Of a stretch of 64,000 nucleotides of DNA, positions 25,501 through 33,959 are shown piece after piece. Numbering within the stretch: position 1 is the first letter of the stretch; each line of letters opens with the position of its first letter. Location: contig JAEXZS010000015.1 of assembly GCA_023451375.1 (NCBI GenBank), positions 1-64,000 on the forward strand, given 5' to 3'. This stretch comes from Pseudomonadota bacterium (GTDB lineage: Bacteria > Pseudomonadota > Alphaproteobacteria > Caulobacterales > Caulobacteraceae). The position numbers and the translations under genes are program-made. The notes under the pieces were generated by a model, which was given only the letters and a program-made list of their open reading frames with translations, was not told where the DNA came from and did no database searches.

Positions 25501-26312
25501 GCGTCTGAAGTCGGCGTTCGGCCGATTGCGACCGAAATCAGCCGTATCCTGCCGGCGAAAACAGCGTGAGCCGCAGACACGCGAAACTCGGCGACGGCGG
25601 GAGAGGTCCAAACCCTGTCCACGGCGAAGTCATAACGTCCCGCGCGACCAAGCGACACTTCGTGCCGTTCATGCCCCTCCAGATCGCCCCATTCGAACGC
25701 CAGACTTTGAGCCGCTGCGACCCGATCCACTTCGAAACCGATGGACAGCCGCCATCGGCCAGAAGGCAGCATCATATGCGGCCCCCAGGCCAGAACGTCT
25801 GGTCGGCCCGAGAGGTCGAAGGCGGGAAAGACGTGATCGACGAGCAGCCTTTTCTCATTTAACCGCAGCAGACCGAAGGGGATAAGCGTCAAAGGCTTGG
25901 AGACGTCGAATAGTGCAAGCGCTTGAACCGCCTCGCTCACCGGCCGACGCGTCGTTCTGACGCCCTGAAGAAGCGCGTCCGTGGCGGCTTTCACCGCGCC
26001 CGAAGTTTGGCCCTCGCCCAGAATATGGCAGACGCCGCCCCTCTCCGCGGATCGCGAGAACAGTCTCGATAAATCCCGCGTTTGGTTCGCACGGAACTCC
26101 GGCCGGGCTTCTGAGGTGTCGGTCAGCACAACAAGCCAGTCATCTACGTCCATCATCAGAGCGTCATCGACTGACAGGCTGATCTGAACCGTACTTTCAG
26201 CCTTCTCCTGATAGGCGCGTGCCTTGGAAAGCCATGAGCCGGTGTCGGCACCGGGCGTGACGAGGATACCCACGCCGCGCGACGCGTCGGTCGGGAGGTA
26301 GAGAGCCGTCAT
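25476..26312 (-). CDS. Protein of unknown function with probable C-terminal beta-sandwich
   Basis: 278 residues, not recognised. There is no signal peptide or membrane helix. The N-terminal half looks alpha/beta (VGILVTPGADTGSW; DDWLVVLTDTSEARPE). The second half (WGPHMMLPSGRWRLSIGFEV, ESEWGDLEG-like strands, RYDFAVDRVWTSPAVAEFRV) has the strand pattern of a carbohydrate-binding-type beta-sandwich often attached to polysaccharide enzymes; this is inference from pattern. It is co-transcribed with the upstream glycosyltransferase (ATGA overlap at 26309) and converges on the KpsT-like gene, so a role in polysaccharide assembly or export is likely. Confidence 0.6.
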   Translation of the reverse strand: MTALYLPTDASRGVGILVTPGADTGSWLSKARAYQEKAESTVQISLSVDDALMMDVDDWLVVLTDTSEARPEFRANQTRDLSRLFSRSAERGGVCHILGEGQTSGAVKAATDALLQGVRTTRRPVSEAVQALALFDVSKPLTLIPFGLLRLNEKRLLVDHVFPAFDLSGRPDVLAWGPHMMLPSGRWRLSIGFEVDRVAAAQSLAFEWGDLEGHERHEVSLGRAGRYDFAVDRVWTSPAVAEFRVSAAHAVFAGRIRLISVAIGRTPTSDAQAALNQL

Positions 26313-27592
26313 GAAAGTCCAAGCGTCTTGTAGGCCTGTCGCAGCCGGTCTTGATAGGCGTCCAGAGAAAAAGCGTCGGCGCGCAGACGCCCTGCGGCTT
26401 CCAGCGCGGCGCGTCTGTCGTCGTCGCTGTCTAATTCGACGATGGCTGTCCGGATGGACTCGATGCTTCGAGGATCCACAGTGAGCGCCGCCTCGCCCGC
26501 CATCTCCGCCGTCGCCGAGACATTGGCGGTCATGACCGCTGTTCCGGCCATCATGGATTCAAGGATCGGCAGACCGAATCCTTCATAGAGGGATGGAAAC
26601 AACGTTGCCTTCGCGCCGCGGATAAGATTTTGCAAAAGCGCGGCCGGCAAATAGTCGATGCGGCGGATGCCGCTGCTGCTTTCGGAGGCATGTAACAGTA
26701 GTGCGAGATCTTCCTGAGCCAGCCAGTCTCGGCCCGTCACGATAACCAGGGGAGTGGTTGTACGGCTATCAAGATAGGCCTGTATCAGTCGCGACACGTT
26801 TTTCTTAGGCTCCACCGCACCAAAAAAGAGGAAGTACCCCTTGAATTCGAGGCCATGAAGCGTGGCCAACTCATTCGCCAAGTCATCCGTCGACTTTTGT
26901 TCGCCCTTGGGCACCGCGACTGCCTGATAAGTAGTGATCACCTTGCGTTCGTCCGCACCGATCATGGTGACTAAGTCATTCCGCGTGGTCTCCGAGACAG
27001 TCAGCAACAGATCGGCACTTCGTACTATACGACTCATCAAGCCGTGATAGCGTTTCTTGTCGTCCAGCGTCGTGTGCGGCAGTTTCAGCGGGATTAGGTC
27101 GTGAATCGTGTAAATATTAGCCGAACTTCGGGCATACAGGGGCAGCGGCGTGGTCCAATGCATGACGTCCGGGGCGCCATAAACGCTATCCAATCTCTTG
27201 AAGCTTAAAGGCGTAAAAGTGCCATAGACATTGTGCGCGCGGTTGGCGGTCGAGAACAGATCGTGCGCCGCCCAATGGCGGTGGATTGGCAGGGCGTCGT
27301 CGCGGCCGATCACCAAACCACTCTGACGCACAGGCCCGACGACGCGGCCGAAGCGGGACAGGGCCGTCGATAGCGCTCTGGACAAGCTGGCTTTTCGGCT
27401 GGACCGACGTGCGTCCGTCAGTGCGATCTCGTTCAACAACGAATTCCCCGTGGGAGCCATTGTTGGGCCATGCAGAAGTTCAACGTCCGCGCCAATGCCA
27501 GCAAGGGCGAGAACGAGATTTCTACCGTAAGTCGCGATGCCGGATCCCTTCGCGAGCGAAAGGTTCCAGCCATCGATACAGGCTCGAGCCAT
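26309..27592 (-). CDS. GT4 family glycosyltransferase
   Basis: 427 residues starting MARACIDGWNLSLAKGSGIA. The N-terminal domain has the GT4 glycine-rich segment GSGIATYGRNLVLAL. The donor domain has YFLFFGAVEPKKNVSRLIQA and the E-X7-E motif LFPSLYEGFGLPILESMMAG, and the typical IYTIHDLIPLKLPHTTL and LLLTVSETTRND segments are present. This resembles mannosyl- or rhamnosyltransferases of polysaccharide clusters. It is the first gene of a two-gene minus-strand unit. The upstream 130 bases before the IS remnant hold no gene. Confidence 0.85.
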   Translation of the reverse strand: MARACIDGWNLSLAKGSGIATYGRNLVLALAGIGADVELLHGPTMAPTGNSLLNEIALTDARRSSRKASLSRALSTALSRFGRVVGPVRQSGLVIGRDDALPIHRHWAAHDLFSTANRAHNVYGTFTPLSFKRLDSVYGAPDVMHWTTPLPLYARSSANIYTIHDLIPLKLPHTTLDDKKRYHGLMSRIVRSADLLLTVSETTRNDLVTMIGADERKVITTYQAVAVPKGEQKSTDDLANELATLHGLEFKGYFLFFGAVEPKKNVSRLIQAYLDSRTTTPLVIVTGRDWLAQEDLALLLHASESSSGIRRIDYLPAALLQNLIRGAKATLFPSLYEGFGLPILESMMAGTAVMTANVSATAEMAGEAALTVDPRSIESIRTAIVELDSDDDRRAALEAAGRLRADAFSLDAYQDRLRQAYKTLGLS

Positions 27593-27726
27593 GCAAAATC
27601 TCCGCTGCCTCGCTGCGAAATGCCAGCGGAACGGCCCTTACATCATCCAGTCGTGATCAGCGACAGGCATCCACAAATGAGGCCCGAACGCGAGCGAGGA
27701 TTGTCATACGTTGGAGAGGGGGCATC

Positions 27727-28286
27727 TGAGGGCGCCCCCTTCCTGATCCCCCATTTTGAGTGAAAGTCCGTTTCATCAAGGAGACGGACGTGAAGAAGGG
27801 CAAGATCAACGAGGCGCAGATCATTGGCGTGCTGCGCGAGCAGGAGGCCGGAACCCCCACGGCGGAGGTATGTCGGCGGCATGGGACCAGCGAGCAGACC
27901 TTCTATCGGTGGAAAGCGAAGTACAGCGGCATGTCGGTGTCGGACGCCCAGAAGCTAAAGGCGCTGGAAGACGAGAACCGGCGGTGGAAGAAGCTGTTGG
28001 CGGAGTCGATGCTGGACGTTTCGGCGCTGCGAGCGGTTGACGAGGAGGTCTTCGCCATCTGGCCGAGGCCCACGCCGTCATTGAGCCCTGGCGCATCGAC
28101 TATAACCACGTCAGGCCGCACTCGGCGCACGGGGATTGACCCCAGGGGCGGGTGCGCCTGAACCCCGCAGCCGTTCGGCTGTGCAACTTGATCAGCTCCG
28201 CCGCTCGGCTGCTCCCGCCGGCGACGCAAATCGGCTATCACCCCCTGGGCTCTCACAATGATCGAGGAACCAGAGGGGGCGCCTCA
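27727..28286 (+). mobile_element. Internally deleted IS3-family element
   Basis: A roughly 560-base remnant. Its probable ends match as inverted repeats: TGAGGGCGCCCCCTTCCTGAT at the left, and a right end whose reverse complement starts TGAGGCGCCCCCTCTGG. Inside are a nearly full orfA and, after a deletion, the last part of orfB in another frame (around 28050-28140, readable as AEAHAVIEPWRIDYNHVRPH, then a stop). A complete element would be about 1.2 kb. The IS type differs from the one at 120-1381. No matching target duplication is seen (CATC versus CCGC). Confidence 0.75.
27760..28161 (+). pseudogene. Truncated IS3 transposase: orfA joined to an out-of-frame orfB tail
   Basis: The first about 90 residues are an IS3 OrfA (KINEAQIIGVLREQEAG, HTH AEVCRRHGTSEQTFYRWKAK, zipper LKALEDENRRWKKLL). 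From residue about 92 the frame runs into orfB-derived DNA in the wrong frame (EEVFAIWPRP and beyond) and stops at 28161. All of the catalytic core except the distal tail is missing, so it cannot transpose by itself. The ATG-like start at 27760 or the GTG at 27790 (VKKGKINE) could be the original orfA start. Confidence 0.7.
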
Positions 28287-28391
28287 CCGCCCACCAGGAC
28301 CCAGCCTAGACCTAAGTACGCGCGTCCTCTCGAAGCACAGCGGTCCTTCCTGCGTGACACCGCGCCTGTCCCCCGCTATCTCGCGCCGGTG

Positions 28392-29321
28392 ATGAAGGAA
28401 ACCGAACGCCAGTCCGAGGAACGCAGCTGGGAGACGGCGAAGACGCTCGCCGAGGCGCTGCCCTATATCCAGGTCTATGATCGCGAGACCGTGGTCATCA
28501 AATACGGCGGCCACGCCATGGGCGAAAGCGCGGTGGCCAAGCAGTTCGCCGCCGACGTGGTGCTGCTGAAGCTGATGGGAGTGAACCCGGTCGTGGTGCA
28601 CGGCGGCGGGCCGCAGATCAGCGCCATGCTGGAGAAGGCCGGCGTGAAGTCCAGCTTCGTTGACGGCCTGCGCGTCACCGACGCGGACACCATGGGCGTC
28701 GCCGAGATGGTGCTGTCCGGCGCGGTCAACAAGGAGATCGCCCACTGGATCACCATGGCGGGCAAGGAGGCCGACGTGCGCGGCGTCGGTCTGTCGGGCA
28801 AGGACGCCGGCCTGCTGACGGTCGAGAAGACGCGTCGGACCAAGCGTGATCCGGACAGCATGATCGAGCACGAAGTCGACCTGGGCTTCGTCGGCGAACC
28901 GACCAAGGTCGATCCCAAGCTGATCGCCGGGCTGCTGGCCTCTGAGACCGAGGACTGGGTGCCGGTCATCGCCCCCATCGGCGTGGCCGAGGACGGCCAG
29001 ACCTACAACGTCAACGCCGACACCGTGGCTGGCGCGGTGGCGGGCGCGCTGAACGCCAAGCGGATGCTGCTGCTGACCGACGTGGCGGGGGTGAAGGACG
29101 CGAACGGCGAGCTGATCCGGCAGATGTCCCTGGAAGAAGCCCAGACGCTGATCGACGACGGCGTCGCCACCGGCGGCATGATCCCCAAGCTGGAGACCGC
29201 CATGGCCGCCGTGCGCGCCGGGGTCGAGGCCGTGGTCATCCTGGACGGCCGTCGGCCGCACGCCATGCTGGTCGAACTGTTCACCGAGTTCGGCTGCGGC
29301 ACCCTGGTGAAGGCGTCTTGA
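28392..29321 (+). CDS. argB: Acetylglutamate kinase
   Basis: ArgB phosphorylates N-acetylglutamate in arginine synthesis. The start is taken as ATG 28392 (MKETERQSEERSWETAKTL), giving 309 residues, normal for the family; the frame is open upstream into the IS remnant. The amino-acid kinase motifs VVIKYGGHAMGES, VNPVVVHGGGPQIS, GLSGKDAGLLTVEK, YNVNADTVAGAVAGAL and LLLTDVAGVKD are present. The IS remnant ends about 105 bases upstream and may have changed its promoter. The 3' end overlaps the next gene by TTGA. Confidence 0.95.
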   Translation: MKETERQSEERSWETAKTLAEALPYIQVYDRETVVIKYGGHAMGESAVAKQFAADVVLLKLMGVNPVVVHGGGPQISAMLEKAGVKSSFVDGLRVTDADTMGVAEMVLSGAVNKEIAHWITMAGKEADVRGVGLSGKDAGLLTVEKTRRTKRDPDSMIEHEVDLGFVGEPTKVDPKLIAGLLASETEDWVPVIAPIGVAEDGQTYNVNADTVAGAVAGALNAKRMLLLTDVAGVKDANGELIRQMSLEEAQTLIDDGVATGGMIPKLETAMAAVRAGVEAVVILDGRRPHAMLVELFTEFGCGTLVKAS

Positions 29322-29977
29322 TCGACCTGTCCCATGTGCGGACCTGGGTGTTCGACATGGACGACACCCTCTATCCGCGCGAGCAGGGGCTGATGACGCT
29401 CGTCCAGGCGCGCATCAACGCCTATGTCGTCGAGGCGGTCGGGCTGGAGCCGGAAGAGGCTCGGGTGCTGCAACGTCAGTTTCTGGACGAGCACGGCACG
29501 ACCCTGGCCGGGCTGATGGCCAACTACACCATCGAGCCGGAGCATTTCCTGCAGGTCGTGCACGACGTGCCGCTGGACGGGCTGGAGCCCAATCCGCGTC
29601 TGGCCGAACAGCTGAAGCGGCTGCCGGGCCGCCGCATCGTCTTCACCAACGGCGCGCGCGACTATGCGCGCCGCGTGCTGGACCGGGTCGGGATCGCCGA
29701 CTGCTTCGAGGCCGTCTTCGCCATCGAGGACGGCGACCTGACGCCCAAGCCCGCGCCGTCCACCTTCCGCCGTGTGATCGAGCGGTTCGGCTTCGAGCCG
29801 CGCACCGCCGCCTTCTTCGAAGACACCCCCAGGAACCTGGAGCCGGCCAAGGCGATGGGCATGGCCACCATCCTGATCGGCGACGGGCACGGCAAAGCGA
29901 TCGGCGATCACATCGACCATGTCGCCCCCGATCTTCTCGACTTTCTTTCCTCCGTGACCTTCAAGGACGCCGCATGA
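29318..29977 (+). CDS. HAD-family pyrimidine 5'-nucleotidase-like phosphatase
   Basis: 219 residues from a TTG start in the TTGA overlap with argB. HAD motif I is VFDMDDTLYP (residues 11-20), motif II is IVFTNGA, motif III Lys is in LTPKPAPSTF and motif IV is AAFFEDTPRNLEPA. The DDTLYP form is typical of the SDT1/pyrimidine 5'-nucleotidase branch. It is translationally linked to both argB and dapD, but a role in arginine or lysine synthesis is not shown by sequence. Confidence 0.85.
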   Translation: MIDLSHVRTWVFDMDDTLYPREQGLMTLVQARINAYVVEAVGLEPEEARVLQRQFLDEHGTTLAGLMANYTIEPEHFLQVVHDVPLDGLEPNPRLAEQLKRLPGRRIVFTNGARDYARRVLDRVGIADCFEAVFAIEDGDLTPKPAPSTFRRVIERFGFEPRTAAFFEDTPRNLEPAKAMGMATILIGDGHGKAIGDHIDHVAPDLLDFLSSVTFKDAA

Positions 29978-30831
29978 CCGACCTGTCGCATCTGGAATCC
30001 GTCATCGAGGCGGCCTGGGAAGAGCGCGTCGGCGTCTCGGCCGCCACCCACGGCGAGGTCCGCGACGGGGTGGAGACCGCCCTGACCCTGCTCGATTCCG
30101 GCCAGGCGCGCGTCGCCTCGCGCGGGGCCGACGGCGTCTGGACGACGCATCAATGGCTGAAGAAGGCCGTGCTGCTGTCCTTCCGCCTGAATGACAACCA
30201 GATCATGCGCGCCGGCGATCGGGGGCCGACCAGCCACGCCCCGGGGATCGGGCCTTACTGGGACAAGGTGCCGAACAAGTTCGGCGACTGGGCCGCCGCG
30301 GACTACCAAGCCGCCGGCTTCCGTTCCGTGCCCGGGGCCATCGTCCGCCAGGGCGCCTACATCGCGAAGAACGTGGTGCTGATGCCGTCCTTTGTGAACA
30401 TCGGCGCCTATGTCGACGAGGGGTCGATGGTCGACGCCTGGGCCACCGTCGGCTCCTGCGCCCAGATCGGCAAGAACGTCCACCTGTCGGGCGGCGCGGG
30501 CATCGGCGGCGTGCTGGAGCCGCTGCAGGCCAACCCCACCATCATCGAAGACGGCTGCTTCATCGGCGCGCGCGCCGAGGTGGCCGAGGGCGTCATCGTG
30601 CGCGAGGGCGCGGTCCTGGCCATGGGCGTCTATCTGTCCGCCTCGACCAAGATCGTCGATCGCGCGACGGGCGAGGTCTTCCGGGGCGAGGTGCCGGCCT
30701 ATTCGGTCGTCGTGCCGGGATCGCTGCCGGACGCGAACGGCGGGCCGTCGCTATACTGCGCCGTCATCGTCAAGCGGGTGGACGCCCAGACCCGCGCCAA
30801 GACCGGGGTCAACGAACTGTTGCGGGATTGA
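29974..30831 (+). CDS. dapD: Tetrahydrodipicolinate N-succinyltransferase
   Basis: DapD succinylates tetrahydrodipicolinate in the succinylase branch of lysine/diaminopimelate synthesis. 285 residues with the left-handed beta-helix repeats at about 125-230 (AYIAKNVVLMPSFVNIGAYV, GTVGSCAQ-type repeats, GGVLEPLQANPTIIEDGCFI). FRLNDNQIMRAGDRGP is the family N-terminal substrate segment. The ATG overlaps the previous stop in ATGA. It ends the argB-HAD-dapD unit; 144 bases separate it from cysD. Confidence 0.95.
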   Translation: MTDLSHLESVIEAAWEERVGVSAATHGEVRDGVETALTLLDSGQARVASRGADGVWTTHQWLKKAVLLSFRLNDNQIMRAGDRGPTSHAPGIGPYWDKVPNKFGDWAAADYQAAGFRSVPGAIVRQGAYIAKNVVLMPSFVNIGAYVDEGSMVDAWATVGSCAQIGKNVHLSGGAGIGGVLEPLQANPTIIEDGCFIGARAEVAEGVIVREGAVLAMGVYLSASTKIVDRATGEVFRGEVPAYSVVVPGSLPDANGGPSLYCAVIVKRVDAQTRAKTGVNELLRD

Positions 30832-30975
30832 TAAGCGCCGGCATCGCGCGGAACCGGGCAGGGGATCGCGAGCGCGCCAGGATGAGTATGATTTCTGAGC
30901 CGCGCTCATAGTATCCATCGTTTGCGTCCGACCAGGCTTTGCGGTGACTAGGCCGCCTTTGAACGAGCGAACGCC

Positions 30976-31923
30976 TTGCCTTCCATGTTTGACGCCTCCT
31001 TGGAACCGGCCGCCCTGTCGGGCGAGCGCCTGACCCATCTCCAGCGCCTGGAGGCCGAGAGCATCCACATCATGCGCGAGGTGGCGGCCGAGGCCGAGCG
31101 GCCGGTGATGCTGTATTCGATCGGCAAGGATTCCGCCGTGATGCTGCATCTGGCGCGAAAGGCCTTCTATCCGTCCCGCCCGCCGTTTCCGCTGCTGCAC
31201 GTCGATACGACGTGGAAGTTCCGGGCCATGTACGAGATGCGCGAACGGATGGCCGCCGAACTGGGCTTCGACCTCTTGGTGCACAAGAACCCCGACGCCG
31301 TGGCGCGCGGGATCAATCCGTTCGAGCACGGCTCGGCGCTGCACACCGACCTGTGGAAGACCGAGGGGCTGAAGCAGGCGCTGAACCTGCACGGCTTCGA
31401 TGCGGCCTTCGGCGGCGCCCGGCGCGACGAGGAGAAGTCGCGGGCCAAGGAGCGCATCTTCTCCTTCCGCACCGCGGAGCACCGCTGGGATCCCAAGAAC
31501 CAGCGACCCGAGCTCTGGCGGCTGTACAACACTCGCAAGCGGCCGGGCGAGAGCATCCGCGTCTTCCCCATCTCCAACTGGACCGAGCTGGACGTCTGGC
31601 AATACATCCACCTGGAGAACATCCCCATCGTGCCGCTGTACCTGGCTGAGCCAAGGCCGGTGGTGGAGCGCGACGGGGCCCTGATCATGGTCGACGACGA
31701 GCGGTTCCCGCTGCGCCCAGGCGAGACGCCCAAAGTGCGCTCGGTCAGGTTTCGCACCCTGGGCTGCTATCCGCTGACGGGGGCGGTGGAGAGCACCGCC
31801 GCGACCCTGACCGAGATCATCCAGGAGATGCTGCTGACCACGACGTCCGAGCGCCAGGGGCGGGTCATCGACCACGACCAGTCCGCTTCGATGGAGAAGA
31901 AGAAGCAGGAGGGCTATTTCTGA
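30976..31923 (+). CDS. cysD: Sulfate adenylyltransferase subunit 2
   Basis: CysD forms adenosine phosphosulfate from ATP and sulfate, driven by the CysN GTPase. The N-type ATP pyrophosphatase loop is MLYSIGKDSAVMLHLARKAF at about residues 45-64. FHVDTTWKFR-like sequence follows, and the family segments GGARRDEEKSRAKERIFSFR and NWTELDVWQYIHLENIPIVP are present. It is 315 residues from TTG 30976; an ATG at 30985 (MFDASLEP) is an equally good start, and neither has a strong ribosome site. The stop overlaps cysN in TGATG. Confidence 0.94.
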   Translation: MPSMFDASLEPAALSGERLTHLQRLEAESIHIMREVAAEAERPVMLYSIGKDSAVMLHLARKAFYPSRPPFPLLHVDTTWKFRAMYEMRERMAAELGFDLLVHKNPDAVARGINPFEHGSALHTDLWKTEGLKQALNLHGFDAAFGGARRDEEKSRAKERIFSFRTAEHRWDPKNQRPELWRLYNTRKRPGESIRVFPISNWTELDVWQYIHLENIPIVPLYLAEPRPVVERDGALIMVDDERFPLRPGETPKVRSVRFRTLGCYPLTGAVESTAATLTEIIQEMLLTTTSERQGRVIDHDQSASMEKKKQEGYF

Positions 31924-33848
31924 TGGCCGCCAAGATCTACGAAGCGTCCGACCTGATCGCGACCGACATCGGCGCCTATCTGGACGCCCACCAGCACAAG
32001 AGCCTGCTGCGCTTCATCACCTGCGGCAGCGTGGACGACGGCAAGTCCACCCTGATCGGCCGGCTGCTCTACGATTCCAAGATGATCTTCGAGGATCAGA
32101 TGGCGGCGCTGGAGGCGGACAGCCGCCGTGTCGGCACGCAAGGCGGGGACATCGACTTCGCCCTTCTGGTCGACGGCCTGGCCGCCGAGCGCGAGCAGGG
32201 CATCACCATCGACGTGGCCTATCGCTTCTTCTCGACCGAGACGCGCAAGTTCATCGTGGCCGACACGCCGGGCCACGAGCAATACACCCGCAACATGGTC
32301 ACCGGCGCCTCGACGGCCGACGCAGCCGTGATCCTGATCGACGCGCGCCGGGGCGTGCTGACCCAGACCCGGCGGCACGCCTATCTGGTCAGTCTCTTGG
32401 GCATCCGCCACGTGATCCTGGCGGTCAACAAGATGGACCTGACGGGCTGGTCGCAAGCGGTGTTCGACGAGATCGTCGCCGACTTCCGCGCCTTCGCCGA
32501 CCGCATCGGGCTTGAGCGCTTCCATGCCGTGCCGATCTCGGCCTTGCGCGGGGACAACATCACCGAGCCGGGGACCCGCGCGCCCTGGTACGCCGGGCCG
32601 CCGCTGATGGCGCTGCTGGAAAGCCTGCCGGTCGACGACGACCTGCGCGCCGATCCCTTCCGCATGCCGGTGCAGTGGGTCAACCGGCCGAACCTGGACT
32701 TCCGCGGCTTCTCCGGCCTGATCGCGGCGGGAACCGTCCGCCCCGGCGACCCGGTCCGCGTCCTGCCGTCGGGCAAGACCTCCAGCGTCGGCCGCATCGT
32801 CACCGCCGACGGCGACCTGGCCCAGGCTGTCGCCGGCCAGTCCGTGACCCTGACCTTGGCGGACGAGATCGACGTCTCTCGCGGCGACTTGCTGGCCGCC
32901 GGCGACGCGCCGCCCGAGGCCGCCGACCAGTTCGAGGCGACCCTGGTCTGGATGGACGAGGACGCCATGCTGCCGGGCCGGCCCTATCTGCTCAAGATCG
33001 GCGCCCGGCTGGTGGGGGCGACCATCACCGAGCCCAAGCACAAGGTCGACGTGAACACGCTCGAGCAGCGCCCCGCCAAGCGGCTGGAGCTGAACGAGAT
33101 CGGCGTCTGCAACCTGTCGCTGGACGCCCCCGTCGCCTTCGAGCCCTATGCGGCCAACCGCGACCTGGGCGGCTTCATCCTGATCGACCGCATCTCCAAC
33201 CGCACGGTCGGCGCCGGGATGCTGCACTTCGCGCTGCGCCGGGCGCACAACATCCACTGGCAGGACCTGTCGGTGGACAAGGCCGCCCGCGCCGCGATCA
33301 AGAACCAGAAGGGGCGGGTCATCTGGCTGACCGGCCTGTCCGGCGCCGGCAAGTCGACCATCGCCGACCTGGTGGAGAAGCGGCTGCACGCCGACGGCCG
33401 CCACACCTATCTGCTGGACGGCGACAACGTGCGGCACGGCCTGAACCGCGACCTGGGCTTCACCGAAGAAGATCGGGTCGAGAACATCCGCCGCGTCGCT
33501 GAGGTGGCGCGCCTGATGGCCGACGCCGGCCTGATCGTCATCACCGCCTTCATCTCCCCCTTCCGGGCCGAGCGCCGCATGGCGCGCGAGCTGATGGCCA
33601 AGGGCGAGTTCGTCGAGGTCCACGTCGACACCCCGCTCGCCGTCGCGGAGGCCCGAGACGTCAAGGGCCTCTACCGCAAGGCCCGTTCGGGCGAGCTGAA
33701 GAACTTCACCGGCATCGACAGCCCCTACGAGGCGCCGGAAGCCCCCGAGATCCGCGTCGACACTTCGGTCATGTCGGCCGAGCAGGCGGCCGAGCGGATC
33801 GTGGAATGGCTGGACCGCGCCGATCCGGCCGACGAGTTCAGCATCTAG
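31923..33848 (+). CDS. cysNC: Sulfate adenylyltransferase subunit 1 / adenylylsulfate kinase fusion
   Basis: 641 residues. The CysN GTPase half has the P-loop GSVDDGKST at 35-43, DTPGHEQYTRNM at 114-125 and NKMD at 169-172, followed by EF-Tu-like beta-barrel domains. The CysC APS-kinase half starts near 455 with P-loop GLSGAGKST at 471-479, then LLDGDNVRHGLNRDLGFTEE and ITAFISPFRAERRMAR. It makes PAPS from sulfate together with CysD. The fusion is common in alphaproteobacteria. No cysH/cysI follows; the halogenase gene begins 111 bases downstream. Confidence 0.95.
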   Translation: MAAKIYEASDLIATDIGAYLDAHQHKSLLRFITCGSVDDGKSTLIGRLLYDSKMIFEDQMAALEADSRRVGTQGGDIDFALLVDGLAAEREQGITIDVAYRFFSTETRKFIVADTPGHEQYTRNMVTGASTADAAVILIDARRGVLTQTRRHAYLVSLLGIRHVILAVNKMDLTGWSQAVFDEIVADFRAFADRIGLERFHAVPISALRGDNITEPGTRAPWYAGPPLMALLESLPVDDDLRADPFRMPVQWVNRPNLDFRGFSGLIAAGTVRPGDPVRVLPSGKTSSVGRIVTADGDLAQAVAGQSVTLTLADEIDVSRGDLLAAGDAPPEAADQFEATLVWMDEDAMLPGRPYLLKIGARLVGATITEPKHKVDVNTLEQRPAKRLELNEIGVCNLSLDAPVAFEPYAANRDLGGFILIDRISNRTVGAGMLHFALRRAHNIHWQDLSVDKAARAAIKNQKGRVIWLTGLSGAGKSTIADLVEKRLHADGRHTYLLDGDNVRHGLNRDLGFTEEDRVENIRRVAEVARLMADAGLIVITAFISPFRAERRMARELMAKGEFVEVHVDTPLAVAEARDVKGLYRKARSGELKNFTGIDSPYEAPEAPEIRVDTSVMSAEQAAERIVEWLDRADPADEFSI

Positions 33849-33959
33849 AGCGACCGCGCTTGATCCCCTATCGGCTTGCCGTCGCTTCGGCCTAACGCAG
33901 GCCGGCCGTACATCCCATCCTGCCCGACGGCTTGGCGCGCCCTTCGAGGTGGGTCATAG

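Noticed and set aside
120..28286. The two IS3 elements forming a composite transposon around the polysaccharide genes
   Set aside because: Their OrfA proteins and terminal repeats differ clearly, the right copy is deleted, and neither has target duplications.
31914..33623. A 569-residue minus-strand frame opposite cysNC
   Set aside because: Antisense shadow; the plus strand has both P-loops and all family motifs.
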